A stretch of 64,000 nt of DNA from Bacteroidales bacterium (GTDB lineage Bacteria > Bacteroidota > Bacteroidia > Bacteroidales > UBA4417), in NCBI GenBank assembly GCA_016707785.1, contig JADJGZ010000006.1:1-64000 (forward strand). The letters are read 5' to 3'. Shown piece after piece: positions 20,549 through 28,904 of the stretch (position 1 is the stretch's first letter; every line of letters begins with the position of its first letter). The notes under the pieces are model-generated. The model saw only the letters and a list, made by a program, of their open reading frames with translations, was not told the DNA's origin and ran no database searches. The position numbers were made by a program, and so were the translations under genes.

Positions 20549-22902
20549 CTACTCGGTTTCTCAGATTTTTTACCAGGTTGCTCAGAGCCGCTTTAATAGC
20601 CTGAAACTCACAGTCAGCAAGGCAATAAGCATGGCCAGTATTCCTGCAAAAAGGAAGACTGTCCAGCTGATATCAATCCGGTAAGCAAAGCCTTGCAGCC
20701 AGTCTTTCATGATCCACCAGGAAACAGGAAATGCTATGAGGCAGGAGATAGCCACCAGAATGAGGAAATCTCTTGAGAGCAAAGTGGCAAGTCCTTGTGT
20801 GCTGGCCCCCAGTACTTTCCTGATTCCAATTTCTTTGATTCTGCGTTCTGCAGTATAGGCCGCCAGTCCGAATAATCCAAGGCATGAAATGAAGATGGCC
20901 AGCATAGAAAAGATGCCTGCCAGTTTTCCTATCAGTGTTTCGGTTTTAAAGATCTTGTCGAATTCAGCATCAACGAAGCGGTAATGGAATGGGTAACCGG
21001 GATTATAGGATTTAATAACTTTTTCAATGGCTGGCAGAGCTTTTTCAAGATCAGCACCGGGTTTCATTCGCATTGTCATGGTGTAATTGGGAGATGCATC
21101 TGAAAAAGGATCAGGGGTGCAGCTGTTCCGTACATATCGTTATATACAAAATCATGAATAACACCCACAACGGTGAGATTGGTTTCATTGTTTGAAATAA
21201 TGCTGCCTACCACATTTTTCTTCTTCAGAATTTTTGCCATGCTTTCATTAATGATGATATTGCTGCTATCGGTCTTGTTTCCAGGATAAAAGTCCCTGCC
21301 AGCCATCAGTTTCATCCCCATGGTTGAAATATATTCCCGGGCTTACACTTTCGATGGTGATCAGTACCTGCTTGTTTGGGTCCTTGCCTTCCCAGGAAAA
21401 ATCTCCGGTATTGCTGCCCAACTGTAATACACTGTTATTACTTGTACAGGTGTTCTGAACATATCCTGAGGCTTTTAACTCATTCCTGATAGCTGTAAAA
21501 TGTTGTTTCATCTGCCCCTGTAAGCCTGTGTATAGCAGGTCCTGCCTGTTATATCCCAGGTTACGGTCTTTAATATGAAGTATCTGCTGGTAAATCAGAA
21601 CTGTACTTATAATCAGGATAACAGAAATCGAAAACTGAAGCACCACCAGGCCTTTTCTGATGTATCCGGCACTGTTGCTGTTTTGGATTCTGACGCCTTT
21701 AAGGATGTTTACAGGGTTAAAAGAGGAGAGATAGAATGCCGGATAGCTGCCTGCAATTAGGCCACAGACCAGGGCAATCAGAATAAGGCCCGAAATATGG
21801 ACAGGTTGCAGAATATTTACCGTAAGTTGTTTCTCAACAATCGTATTGAATGCTGGTATTGCGAGGTAGATCAGCACTATGGCAATGGAGGCGGAAATCA
21901 TCGACATAATAACCGATTCCCCGATAAACTGTCCAATCAGTTTTCCTTTCCGGCTCCCATCACCTTTTCTTACACTTCCCTGGCACGTTGTTCCGAACGG
22001 GCAGTGGAAAGGTTCATGAAATTTATGCAAGCAATAATGAGTATTATCCAGGCAATCAAACTGAATAAGTTGACATATTTGATCCTTCCGGCTATTTCTT
22101 TACCATTGTCAAAGTTGTCGTACATTCTCCAGCGGTTCATGGGATAAACCGACATCTTGGCAATAGAACCTTTGGCTTTGCTGTCAATGTAGTTATAAAG
22201 TTTTTTGTTGATAGACTCCACGTTTGCCTTAGGCTGTAATTCGGCATAGGTAATAATTCCATTGTTTCCCCATTCCTTCAGCCAATCATTCTGATTTACA
22301 AAGAGCTTAAAGGAGGCCAGCCAGTTAAACCTGAAGGATACATTGTCAGGCAGATCTTTAACTACTCCGGTAATACTATATTCCTGTTTGTTGTCTACCT
22401 TAATCGTTTTACCCACCACATCAGTCGTTCCAAAGAACTTCTCTGCCATGGATTTGGTAATAACCAGCGAATGCAGCTGGCTGAATGCATTTTTTGCATT
22501 CCCTTCAAGAAATTCGAGCTGAAACATCGTAAGAAAGGGTTCATCCACATAAAGGCCGGGTTCATAGATAGTTTTATCATTCAATGAAAAGAGCAGATTG
22601 GAGTCCCAGGAAGTTCTTGCCGTTTGTTTGATGCCGGGGATATCAGTTTTCATACCTTCTGCAAGAGGACCCGGTGTTGCATCAAAAGTATAGGTAGTGC
22701 CATCGTAGGTCTGACTGTCCTTGACCTTATAAAGATTGTCGCGGTTGCTGAAGTAATAATTAAAGGTAAGCTCGTCTTCAACCCATAAGAGGATGAGCGC
22801 CGCACAGGCAATCCCTACTGCCAGCCCGCCAATATTGAGCAAACTATATCCTTTGTTTTTCCAGAGGTTACGAAGAGTGGTCCTGAAATAATTCTTAATC
22901 AT
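20549..22902 (-). pseudogene. FtsX/MacB-type ABC permease E, multiply frameshifted
   Basis: Four overlapping frames make up one permease: 22902-21970 (start MIKNYFRTTLRNLWKNKGYS, first periplasmic domain), 22030-21266 (first FtsX domain), 21321-21076 and 21079-20582 (second FtsX domain with EIGIRKVLGASTQG). The last bases give an LRTE-like end only if one A is removed near 20555, with a stop at 20549-20551. At least five indels are needed (near 21975, 21310, 21100, 20555 and one more near 21950). It is the first of five permeases, 171 bp after the ATPase. The repeated breaks suggest either poor sequence or a genuinely dying copy. Confidence 0.78.
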
Positions 22903-23072
22903 CGATTACCTGATAATATGTTTTCAAATACAATGCTTTATACTCAATGAGCTGCGGAGGTGCAATACAGTTAAGTCATGCCTGGTTGTGCAAGATATCC
23001 GCCAGATAGCGGATCACAAAAGGACTGGTCCCGGAATTAAGAGCAGGAGGGATACAACAGTAGTAGAATCCG

Positions 23073-23750
23073 CTATACGAGAATATTCTCTGTAACTGTT
23101 TGGCCGTCGAGCATCCTGATGATCCTGTGACTGAATTTGGCATCATGTTCACTATGTGTTACCATGATGATGGTTGTGCCTTGTTCATTCAGGTCGGTCA
23201 ATAATTCCATCACCTCATTGCCATTGGCTGAGTCCAGGTTCCCTGTCGGCTCATCGGCAAGAATTAATTTTGGATTATTTACCACGGCCCTGGCTACGGC
23301 AACACGCTGCTGTTGTCCGCCGGAAAGTTGCTGCGGATAATGGTTACGGCGGTGCATGATCTTCATTTTATCGAGTACCGCTTCTACTTTGGCTTTTCTT
23401 TCTGCGGCTTTCACCCCGGTATAGATCAGGGGAAGTTCAACATTTTCATATACTGTTAATTCATCAATCAGGTTAAAGCTCTGAAAAACGAAGCCAATAT
23501 TGTGCTTCCGCATTTCTGCCCTTTTCCTTTCATTGAAATTGGCCACTTCAACCCCGTTAAAGATGAAGCTGCCGTTATCGGCATCGTCCAATAAGCCGAG
23601 AATATTCAGCAAAGTGGATTTTCCACATCCTGAAGGCCCCATCACAGCTACAAACTCTCCCTCTTTAACTTCCATTGAAAGTTTATTGAGAGCTATTGTT
23701 TCCACCTCTTCTGTACGGTAGATCTTTTCCAGGTCTTTTATCTTAATCAT
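23073..23750 (-). CDS. ABC transporter ATPase, MacB/LolD type (proximal copy)
   Basis: This 225-residue ATPase has Walker A GPSGCGKST, a Q-loop in FVFQSFNLI, the signature LSGGQQQRVAVARAV, Walker B LILADEPTGNLDS and the switch histidine in MVTHSEHD. It is the canonical MacB/LolD-type ATPase preceding the five permeases, with a 171-bp gap before permease E. It keeps every catalytic residue, so it is the likely main energy source of the exporter. The gap upstream of it (23751-24128) is repeat-rich. It may be transcribed from its own promoter and not only from the HlyD promoter. Confidence 0.93.
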   Translation of the reverse strand: MIKIKDLEKIYRTEEVETIALNKLSMEVKEGEFVAVMGPSGCGKSTLLNILGLLDDADNGSFIFNGVEVANFNERKRAEMRKHNIGFVFQSFNLIDELTVYENVELPLIYTGVKAAERKAKVEAVLDKMKIMHRRNHYPQQLSGGQQQRVAVARAVVNNPKLILADEPTGNLDSANGNEVMELLTDLNEQGTTIIMVTHSEHDAKFSHRIIRMLDGQTVTENILV

Positions 23751-24128
23751 AGTGTGTTTATTTTGAGTTTATTGGTTCTTATTTCTTGTTTTTGTTAATT
23801 TTCTGGCAAACAAAAATTCGCAATTTTAAGTGCTGAGAGCTGAGTGCTGGGTGCTGTGTGCCACGTAGAGGAGTCTTTTGCTCTGATCGCCCATGTGCCT
23901 ACATGCCATGTGCCATTTGGAACCTGCAATCATCAGTGCCCCGAAGGGGATCCGTTGGCTCTGTGTGCCGGGTGCCGGGTGCTTCCTTCAGGAGCAATCC
24001 GAGTCATGCTCCTGAATAATCGCCAATCCGCAACTCCGCAATCCGCAATCCCCAATCCCCAATCCGCAATCCAACATCCGCCATCAAACATCCGACATCC
24101 GACATCCAACATCCGACATTCGACATTC
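23751..24128. repeat. repeat-rich spacer between adaptor and ATPase genes
   Basis: No gene is supported in this 378-bp spacer. From about 23829 to 23990 it has variants of a GTGCTGGGTGCTG-type repeat. From about 24020 to 24127 it has runs of CAATCCGCAATCC and then CATCCGACATCCGACATCC. The latter is the reverse complement of the GATGTCGGATGT run at 7786-7862. The array stops at the HlyD stop codon region. The 23751-23820 part is AT-rich and could hold the ATPase promoter, but no clear motif was found. Confidence 0.55.
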
Positions 24129-25430
24129 CTACCTTTTCAGCACCAACTCCTGCATATCCCCATAATTCTCATAACTACTGGTAATCACCTTATCACCGGG
24201 CTTCAATCCTTGCAAGACTTCATAAAAATCAGGATTTTGATTGCCCAGCTGTATGTCAGTCTTATAAGCCGTTTTCCCATCAGCACTGAGTTTAAAAATC
24301 CAGTTACCACCTGTTTGCTGATAGAACCCACCCCTTGGCAATCGCAAAGCCTGTTTTTCATCACTTAGGGCAAGACGGATCTGCAGGGTTTGTCCGCGAC
24401 GTATGCCTTCTGGTACGGTTCCTTCGAACTGCATATCCACCTGGAACCGGCCATTATTGACCTGGGTAAACACTTTGGTGATTTTTAGTTTGTAAACTTT
24501 ATCAGCGAAGGTGAATTCACCCACCAGGCCAATATAGATGCGTGAAATATAATGTTCATCAATATCAACGCGAACCTTGTAGCCACTTAACACATCAATC
24601 TGGCCCAGGCGGTCACCTTGCCTTTTATTTTCACCAATTTCCGCATCCAGGGATGTGAGTTGTCCGTCGATGGGCGATTTCACGATCAGATCATTCACTT
24701 TCTGCTTCATCATATTCAGTGCTTCCTGGGAACCCTGGTACGAACGCTTGTCCTGTTCCAGCTGCTGAGCTCTCGAAATCGAATCCTGGTAAAGAATCTG
24801 CTGGGTTAATTTTTTCTTTTCGAGATAGTAGTTATAATCGTTCTCAGCTTTTTTGAATTCCTGTAAACCAATAACTTTCGAAGCGTAAAGGTTTTTATCA
24901 AGGTTGTAAATCCGTTCTGCTTCTTTAAACAGGCTCAATACATCTGCCATCTGGTTCAGCTTGCTCACAGTGTTTTGCTGGGCTGCATTGTTATTGATCT
25001 GCATCTGTGTCAGCGTATTATACACTGTATTCTGCTGACTCATCATGGTCATCAGCAGATCTGTATTTGAAAGACGGAGAATGGATTGCCCCTTTTTCAT
25101 CATGGTGCCATCTTCCACAAAAACTTCCTCAACACGTCCGCCTTCGCTGGCATCGAGGTATATGGTAGAAATTGGAAGAACCACCCCGTTAACCGGGATA
25201 AATTCCTGGAAGGTCCCATTGGATACCTCGCTTACGGTAATCCGTTCCAGGTCGACATTTAACCTCGATTTCCCTGAGGTAAAATAGAAGCTGCCGGCAA
25301 TCAATAAAACAATGGCTGCTATTCCAGCGATCGTGAAGATCTTTTTGGGAGTCCACTTTTTCTTTTCAATGATTCTATCCACTTTTCCTGATGGTTTTGA
25401 TATGAATACTATAATGCACCTAACTGGCAT
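24129..25430 (-). CDS. HlyD/MacA-type periplasmic adaptor protein
   Basis: This 433-residue membrane-fusion protein has one N-terminal membrane helix (IFTIAGIAAIVLLIAGSFYF), a biotinyl-lipoyl-like half (GGRVEEVFVEDGTMMKKGQS), a long helical hairpin (~residues 120-225), the matching half (IKSPIDGQLTSLDAEIGE-like) and beta-barrel domains. Such adaptors join an inner-membrane MacB-type transporter to TolC. The first codons (MPVRCIIV...) look unlike the family; GTG at the VDRIIEKKKW position is the likely true start, about 17 codons later. It leads the leftward exporter cluster. Direct repeats at 25499-25535 lie upstream. Confidence 0.88.
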   Translation of the reverse strand: MPVRCIIVFISKPSGKVDRIIEKKKWTPKKIFTIAGIAAIVLLIAGSFYFTSGKSRLNVDLERITVSEVSNGTFQEFIPVNGVVLPISTIYLDASEGGRVEEVFVEDGTMMKKGQSILRLSNTDLLMTMMSQQNTVYNTLTQMQINNNAAQQNTVSKLNQMADVLSLFKEAERIYNLDKNLYASKVIGLQEFKKAENDYNYYLEKKKLTQQILYQDSISRAQQLEQDKRSYQGSQEALNMMKQKVNDLIVKSPIDGQLTSLDAEIGENKRQGDRLGQIDVLSGYKVRVDIDEHYISRIYIGLVGEFTFADKVYKLKITKVFTQVNNGRFQVDMQFEGTVPEGIRRGQTLQIRLALSDEKQALRLPRGGFYQQTGGNWIFKLSADGKTAYKTDIQLGNQNPDFYEVLQGLKPGDKVITSSYENYGDMQELVLKR

Positions 25431-25498
25431 AAATATAATGCCAAATAGTAAACCATCAGAAAATCAATGATATGTGGAGAAGCCTCAGGACAAAAGTG

Positions 25499-25535
25499 TT
25501 CGATACCGATACACAAACTGTATGATTTCGATACA
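25499..25535 (-). promoter_or_regulatory. candidate LytTR operator upstream of the exporter adaptor gene
   Basis: On the minus strand TGTATCGAAAT (25535-25525) and TGTATCGG (25513-25506) form direct repeats 22 bp apart start to start, two helical turns. A third GTATCGAA follows at 25506-25499. LytTR regulators bind paired direct repeats with about this spacing. The site is 69-105 bp upstream of the adaptor ATG and directly downstream of the LytTR regulator gene. It shares an ATCGAAAT core with 28000-28034. Confidence 0.5.
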
Positions 25536-25543
25536 ACTTGCGA

Positions 25544-26260
25544 TTACTGACTGTTTTTTAGTTTCTGTATAAGGGATTCTTTAAACATGGCACCGATCGG
25601 GATCATCTGATCGCCAATCTTGATCTGATTGCCTTCAATATATATAAGCCGGTGTAAAGGGATAATAAAGGATTTATGCACCTGGACAAACTGCTCTTCC
25701 GGTAATGAGTTGAGCAATGACTTAAAGGTTTCATGCACCACCAGGCTCTTCTCTCCCAGGTGGATTTTCACATAATCACCCAATGATTCCAGATAGGATA
25801 TATCTGAAAGGTCTATTTTGTGCAATCGTTTATCGGCTCGTAGCATGATAAATCCGGAGGGTTCATTTCCAGTGACCTTGCCTTTATTGCTTGATTTAGT
25901 CTCCAGTCGCTCCATCGCACGATTCACCGCTTTCAGGAACCGTTCAAAGGAGAAAGGTTTTAGAAGGTAATCGATAGCATTTGCTTCAAATCCTTCTACT
26001 GCATACTCAGGATAGGCTGTGGTAAATATTACCAAAGGCTTTACCGGTAAGGTTTCCAGGAACCTGAGGCCGGAAATCACCGGCAGGTTGATATCAAGAA
26101 AGAGAAGGTCAATTTCATGCAATTGAAATGCTGGAGCGGCATCAGGGGCATTGGAATAGGTGCCTTTGAGTTCCAGGAATGAAACGGATTCAATATAACC
26201 GGACAGGGTGTCCTGTGCCAAGGGTTCATCTTCAATAATGAGGCAGGAAATCTTATTCAT
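25544..26260 (-). CDS. LytTR-family response regulator
   Basis: This 238-residue protein has an N-terminal receiver domain (EDEP acidic pocket, phospho-acceptor Asp in LLFLDINLPVISG near residue 57, LLKPFSFERF at the receiver end) and a C-terminal LytTR DNA-binding domain (~135-238) with the IDLSDISYLESLGDYVKIHL signature. It overlaps the upstream histidine kinase gene by 8 bp, so the pair is translationally coupled. Position and the shared repeats suggest that it controls both its own operon and the exporter operon that begins just downstream. Confidence 0.92.
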   Translation of the reverse strand: MNKISCLIIEDEPLAQDTLSGYIESVSFLELKGTYSNAPDAAPAFQLHEIDLLFLDINLPVISGLRFLETLPVKPLVIFTTAYPEYAVEGFEANAIDYLLKPFSFERFLKAVNRAMERLETKSSNKGKVTGNEPSGFIMLRADKRLHKIDLSDISYLESLGDYVKIHLGEKSLVVHETFKSLLNSLPEEQFVQVHKSFIIPLHRLIYIEGNQIKIGDQMIPIGAMFKESLIQKLKNSQ

Positions 26261-27284
26261 CTAATGGGACTTTCAGTTCGACCATAAACTCTGAATTGCT
26301 TTCCGTTACTGACAATTTGTGATTTTCAGGATAGAGTAAATCAAGCCTTTGTTTGAGATTCTTCAACCCGATGCCTTTGTATTTACTGTCAGTCTCTATC
26401 GAAACGCCTTTGTTATTGGTAAGGCGGGCTATGAAGAAGCCCGCCTCAATGATGAATTCAAAGTTTGCATAAGTGTTGGATACTGCTCCTTTAACTCCAT
26501 GTTTGAAACTATTCTCAAGCAAAGGCAACAGTAAGAGGGGTGCAATTTTATAGCTGCCAGGGTCACCCTTAATTTCCAGGCTGATTGTCACTCCAGGCCC
26601 CGACCTGATCCTTTGCAATTCGACATAATCACTCATGGCAGCAAGTTCTACCGCCAGACTCACCCGGTCAGCTTCAGCTTCATACAGAATATGGCGAAGG
26701 AAATCTGATAGCCGTAATACAATGGTTGGTGTTTCCGGTGATTGGTTTAAAACGAGGTTGTAGATTCCTGAAAGGCTGTTGAACAGGAAATGAGGATTCA
26801 ACTGACTCTTCAATGCCAGTAAGCGGGTTTCGGTGTTTTCCTTTTCCACCACCACCAGCTTGCTTTTAGTATCCATCAGCAGGAACCAGCCCTTGGATAG
26901 TTTTAATAAACTTGTTACCCCCATCAGGGCCAGGACGAACTTCAGCAGATCAAAGAACTCGTAATAGGAAATGAAATAGTAGCCAGGCAGGAGATAGTCG
27001 ATGAACCTGGAAAAAACGACGATATTTAGTGCTGTCGATCCAATTGCCAGCACTGCAAAGGCAATTCCGAAGAGAATGTACTTTCTTTTTCCCAACAGGT
27101 GAGGGATGAGTAGCATCAGGTTGAGGTAAATACCTGGCAATAAGGTGAGGATAAAGATGAAGGTGTAAAGAATGTCAATTTGCAGCACTTCATCTGAAGA
27201 TGAAAAGACTTTGAACAGCACATAGAAAGCACAGGCCCAGAATGCGAGATGTTGAAGAAGCCTGACTGAAAACAGCTTTTTCAT
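26253..27284 (-). CDS. LytS-like (His_kinase family) sensor histidine kinase
   Basis: This 343-residue kinase has four N-terminal membrane helices (~residues 8-130), then a short linker and the phospho-acceptor motif LKSQLNPHFLFNSL near residue 160, characteristic of LytS/YehU-type kinases. A degenerate ATPase domain follows with LLLLPLLENSFKHG (N-box) and GIGLKNLKQRL (G-box). No separate sensor domain is present, so the signal is probably sensed in the membrane. It sits between a lipoprotein gene (3 bp upstream) and the LytTR regulator gene (8-bp overlap), forming a three-gene operon. Confidence 0.92.
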   Translation of the reverse strand: MKKLFSVRLLQHLAFWACAFYVLFKVFSSSDEVLQIDILYTFIFILTLLPGIYLNLMLLIPHLLGKRKYILFGIAFAVLAIGSTALNIVVFSRFIDYLLPGYYFISYYEFFDLLKFVLALMGVTSLLKLSKGWFLLMDTKSKLVVVEKENTETRLLALKSQLNPHFLFNSLSGIYNLVLNQSPETPTIVLRLSDFLRHILYEAEADRVSLAVELAAMSDYVELQRIRSGPGVTISLEIKGDPGSYKIAPLLLLPLLENSFKHGVKGAVSNTYANFEFIIEAGFFIARLTNNKGVSIETDSKYKGIGLKNLKQRLDLLYPENHKLSVTESNSEFMVELKVPLDE

Positions 27285-27287
27285 GGT

Positions 27288-27941
27288 TTATTTTTTATTT
27301 GATGCTTTCTGCCTGGTCAGTATCATGGTGTAGTCGCTCTTATTCTTATCTGTGCCAAAAGCTTCCGGATCCTGTCCATATTTTCTGATGAATTTCTGCA
27401 GATCTGCAGTATTTGCTGTAAGAATCACCTGCTGATGATCCGGATCTTTGTCATCAAGGTCGTAAGGAGTCCGCTCATGTGCAATGCGTACCTTGTTCTG
27501 GTTGAAAAGTGTCATCAGCCATTCCTCATTGTACCATTTAATGGTCACTACATTATTGCTGATGCTTGCCTGGGCCAGGGAATGTGCCTGGACAAAGTGA
27601 AACCCTTCAAGATCGGTATGCCCGGCATCCTCTGCAGGATAAAAGTCGATATACAGTTGCTTGTCGAGCTGGAAAAGATGGGCAATAAACCGGCTTGTAC
27701 CTTTTTCATCAGAATAAGCGATATCATAAGCTTTATCAGGGATATCAGCTTTAGCTAACCCTGCTTTTCTCATATGCCTGCTGATTTCCCAGTTAGAGTC
27801 ATCCTTGCCGGTCCATTTGCCTAGCAGTTCCTCTTTATAAACCAGGTCTTTGTCAGTATAAAATGGATGGATCGATTTGATAAAACATCCCGGCAAAAGA
27901 GCCAGAATGAGTAGTGCGGAAATAATGATTTTTGTTTTCAT
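27288..27941 (-). CDS. lipoprotein of unknown function in the LytS/LytTR operon
   Basis: I chose the ATG at 27941 because it gives a good lipoprotein signal peptide, MKTKIIISALLILALLPGC, with lipobox LLPG-C at residue 19. The 217-residue protein begins its mature part with FIKSIHPFYTDKDLVYKEEL and continues with a LLGKWTGKDDSNWEI stretch, resembling small beta-rich lipoproteins seen beside two-component systems. The function is not known. It ends 3 bp before the LytS-like kinase, so it may be the sensory partner or a first target of the system. A longer reading to 28034 only translates the operator-like repeats. Confidence 0.75.
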   Translation of the reverse strand: MKTKIIISALLILALLPGCFIKSIHPFYTDKDLVYKEELLGKWTGKDDSNWEISRHMRKAGLAKADIPDKAYDIAYSDEKGTSRFIAHLFQLDKQLYIDFYPAEDAGHTDLEGFHFVQAHSLAQASISNNVVTIKWYNEEWLMTLFNQNKVRIAHERTPYDLDDKDPDHQQVILTANTADLQKFIRKYGQDPEAFGTDKNKSDYTMILTRQKASNKK

Positions 27942-27999
27942 GATTGTTTTGGATTGATTATGCAGCAAAATAAGCCTGCATTTCACCCCTGTAGAAATT

Positions 28000-28034
28000 A
28001 TTTCGATGAACATCACCCGTATTTCGATGAACAT
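28000..28034 (-). promoter_or_regulatory. candidate LytTR operator upstream of the lipoprotein-LytS-LytTR operon
   Basis: A 14-bp sequence (minus strand ATGTTCATCGAAAT) occurs twice without mismatch, at 28034-28021 and 28013-28000. The spacing is exactly 21 bp start to start, two helical turns on the same face. It lies 59-93 bp upstream of the chosen lipoprotein start. It shares the ATCGAAAT core with the repeats in front of the exporter adaptor gene. Confidence 0.5.
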
Positions 28035-28080
28035 GATTTTAGACTACGATTATCACATATCCACTTTGATAAATACATTT

Positions 28081-28833
28081 CTAAAAAGACCTTCTTGTTA
28101 GATCCAGTAAACCATTGATTACAGTAAGCGGATGTGCAGGATTTCCGGGAATATACAAATCAACAGGATACCGGTCCAGGAAGGAACGGTTAAGAGCGGG
28201 GCTTCCGGAAAAAAGCCCCCCGCTAATGGCATCCGTTCCTACCAGCACAATGAGTTTTGGATCCGGTGTGGCATCATAACAGATCTGAAGGGGTTCAGCC
28301 ATATTCTCAGTAATCGGGCCGGTAATTACAATTCCATCTGCATGGCGGGGTGAAGCTACAAACTCAATGCCGAAGCGTCCCATGTCAAATTGCACATTAT
28401 TAGCCGCATTCAATTCCCATTCACAACTGTTATCACCACCTGCAGATACCTGCCTTAACTTCAGTGAACGGCCAAACAGGCTGTGAATTTCTTTCCTGAC
28501 TTTTTCGGGATTGATGGCTATTGGTTGGTCGTCTCCTTCTTTGACTATAAGGCCTTCACGCTCATTGGTCGAAATCTTGTAATCAGTAGTAAACTGAATT
28601 TTATCGGGGAAAGCCATCGCACATTCCCCACAGAACGTACATTTCCCAAGGTCAATGCTCACCGGGTTTGCCGATATGGCATGAGTCGGACATGTAGCCT
28701 GTAACCGTGACTCATCAACTTTCACAAGGCTAATAACCGGCCTTCCCCTGAAAATACCCGGGACTTTCGCTGTTGTAACATCAGGAATAAATTGCTTCCC
28801 CTGGTGATATAGTATTTTGAGATTGTTATACAT
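28081..28833 (-). CDS. Hyf/Ehr-type small subunit: ferredoxin domain fused to NuoB-like domain, ligand-poor
   Basis: I chose ATG 28833 (MYNNLKILYHQGKQF), giving 250 residues; 28902 is also possible. Residues ~40-85 form a half-ferredoxin with C48 (CPTHAI) and C65/C68/C71 (CTFCGEC), enough for one 4Fe-4S cluster. Residues ~125-250 are a HycG/NuoB-like domain with SPRHADGIVITGP. Where the family has cysteines for the proximal cluster, this protein has D134 (GGDNSC), C137, D201 (GTDAISGG) and N231 (IPGNPAHP). Three of the four ligands are missing, so that cluster should not form. It is the last gene of the complex, 71 bp after the large subunit (2 bp if the longer start is used). Confidence 0.85.
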   Translation of the reverse strand: MYNNLKILYHQGKQFIPDVTTAKVPGIFRGRPVISLVKVDESRLQATCPTHAISANPVSIDLGKCTFCGECAMAFPDKIQFTTDYKISTNEREGLIVKEGDDQPIAINPEKVRKEIHSLFGRSLKLRQVSAGGDNSCEWELNAANNVQFDMGRFGIEFVASPRHADGIVITGPITENMAEPLQICYDATPDPKLIVLVGTDAISGGLFSGSPALNRSFLDRYPVDLYIPGNPAHPLTVINGLLDLTRRSF

Positions 28834-28904
28834 GGGTCGTTGAGGATTAAAATGGTTAAATGAGCTTTTGCCAGGTAGTATGAGTCTAACTTCCTGAAAC
28901 ACAT

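Noticed and set aside
25431..25543. Sigma-54 promoter in front of the exporter adaptor (TTGGCATTATATTTATGC)
   Set aside because: The GG-to-GC distance is 12 bp, not the required 10, so it does not fit the -24/-12 rule.
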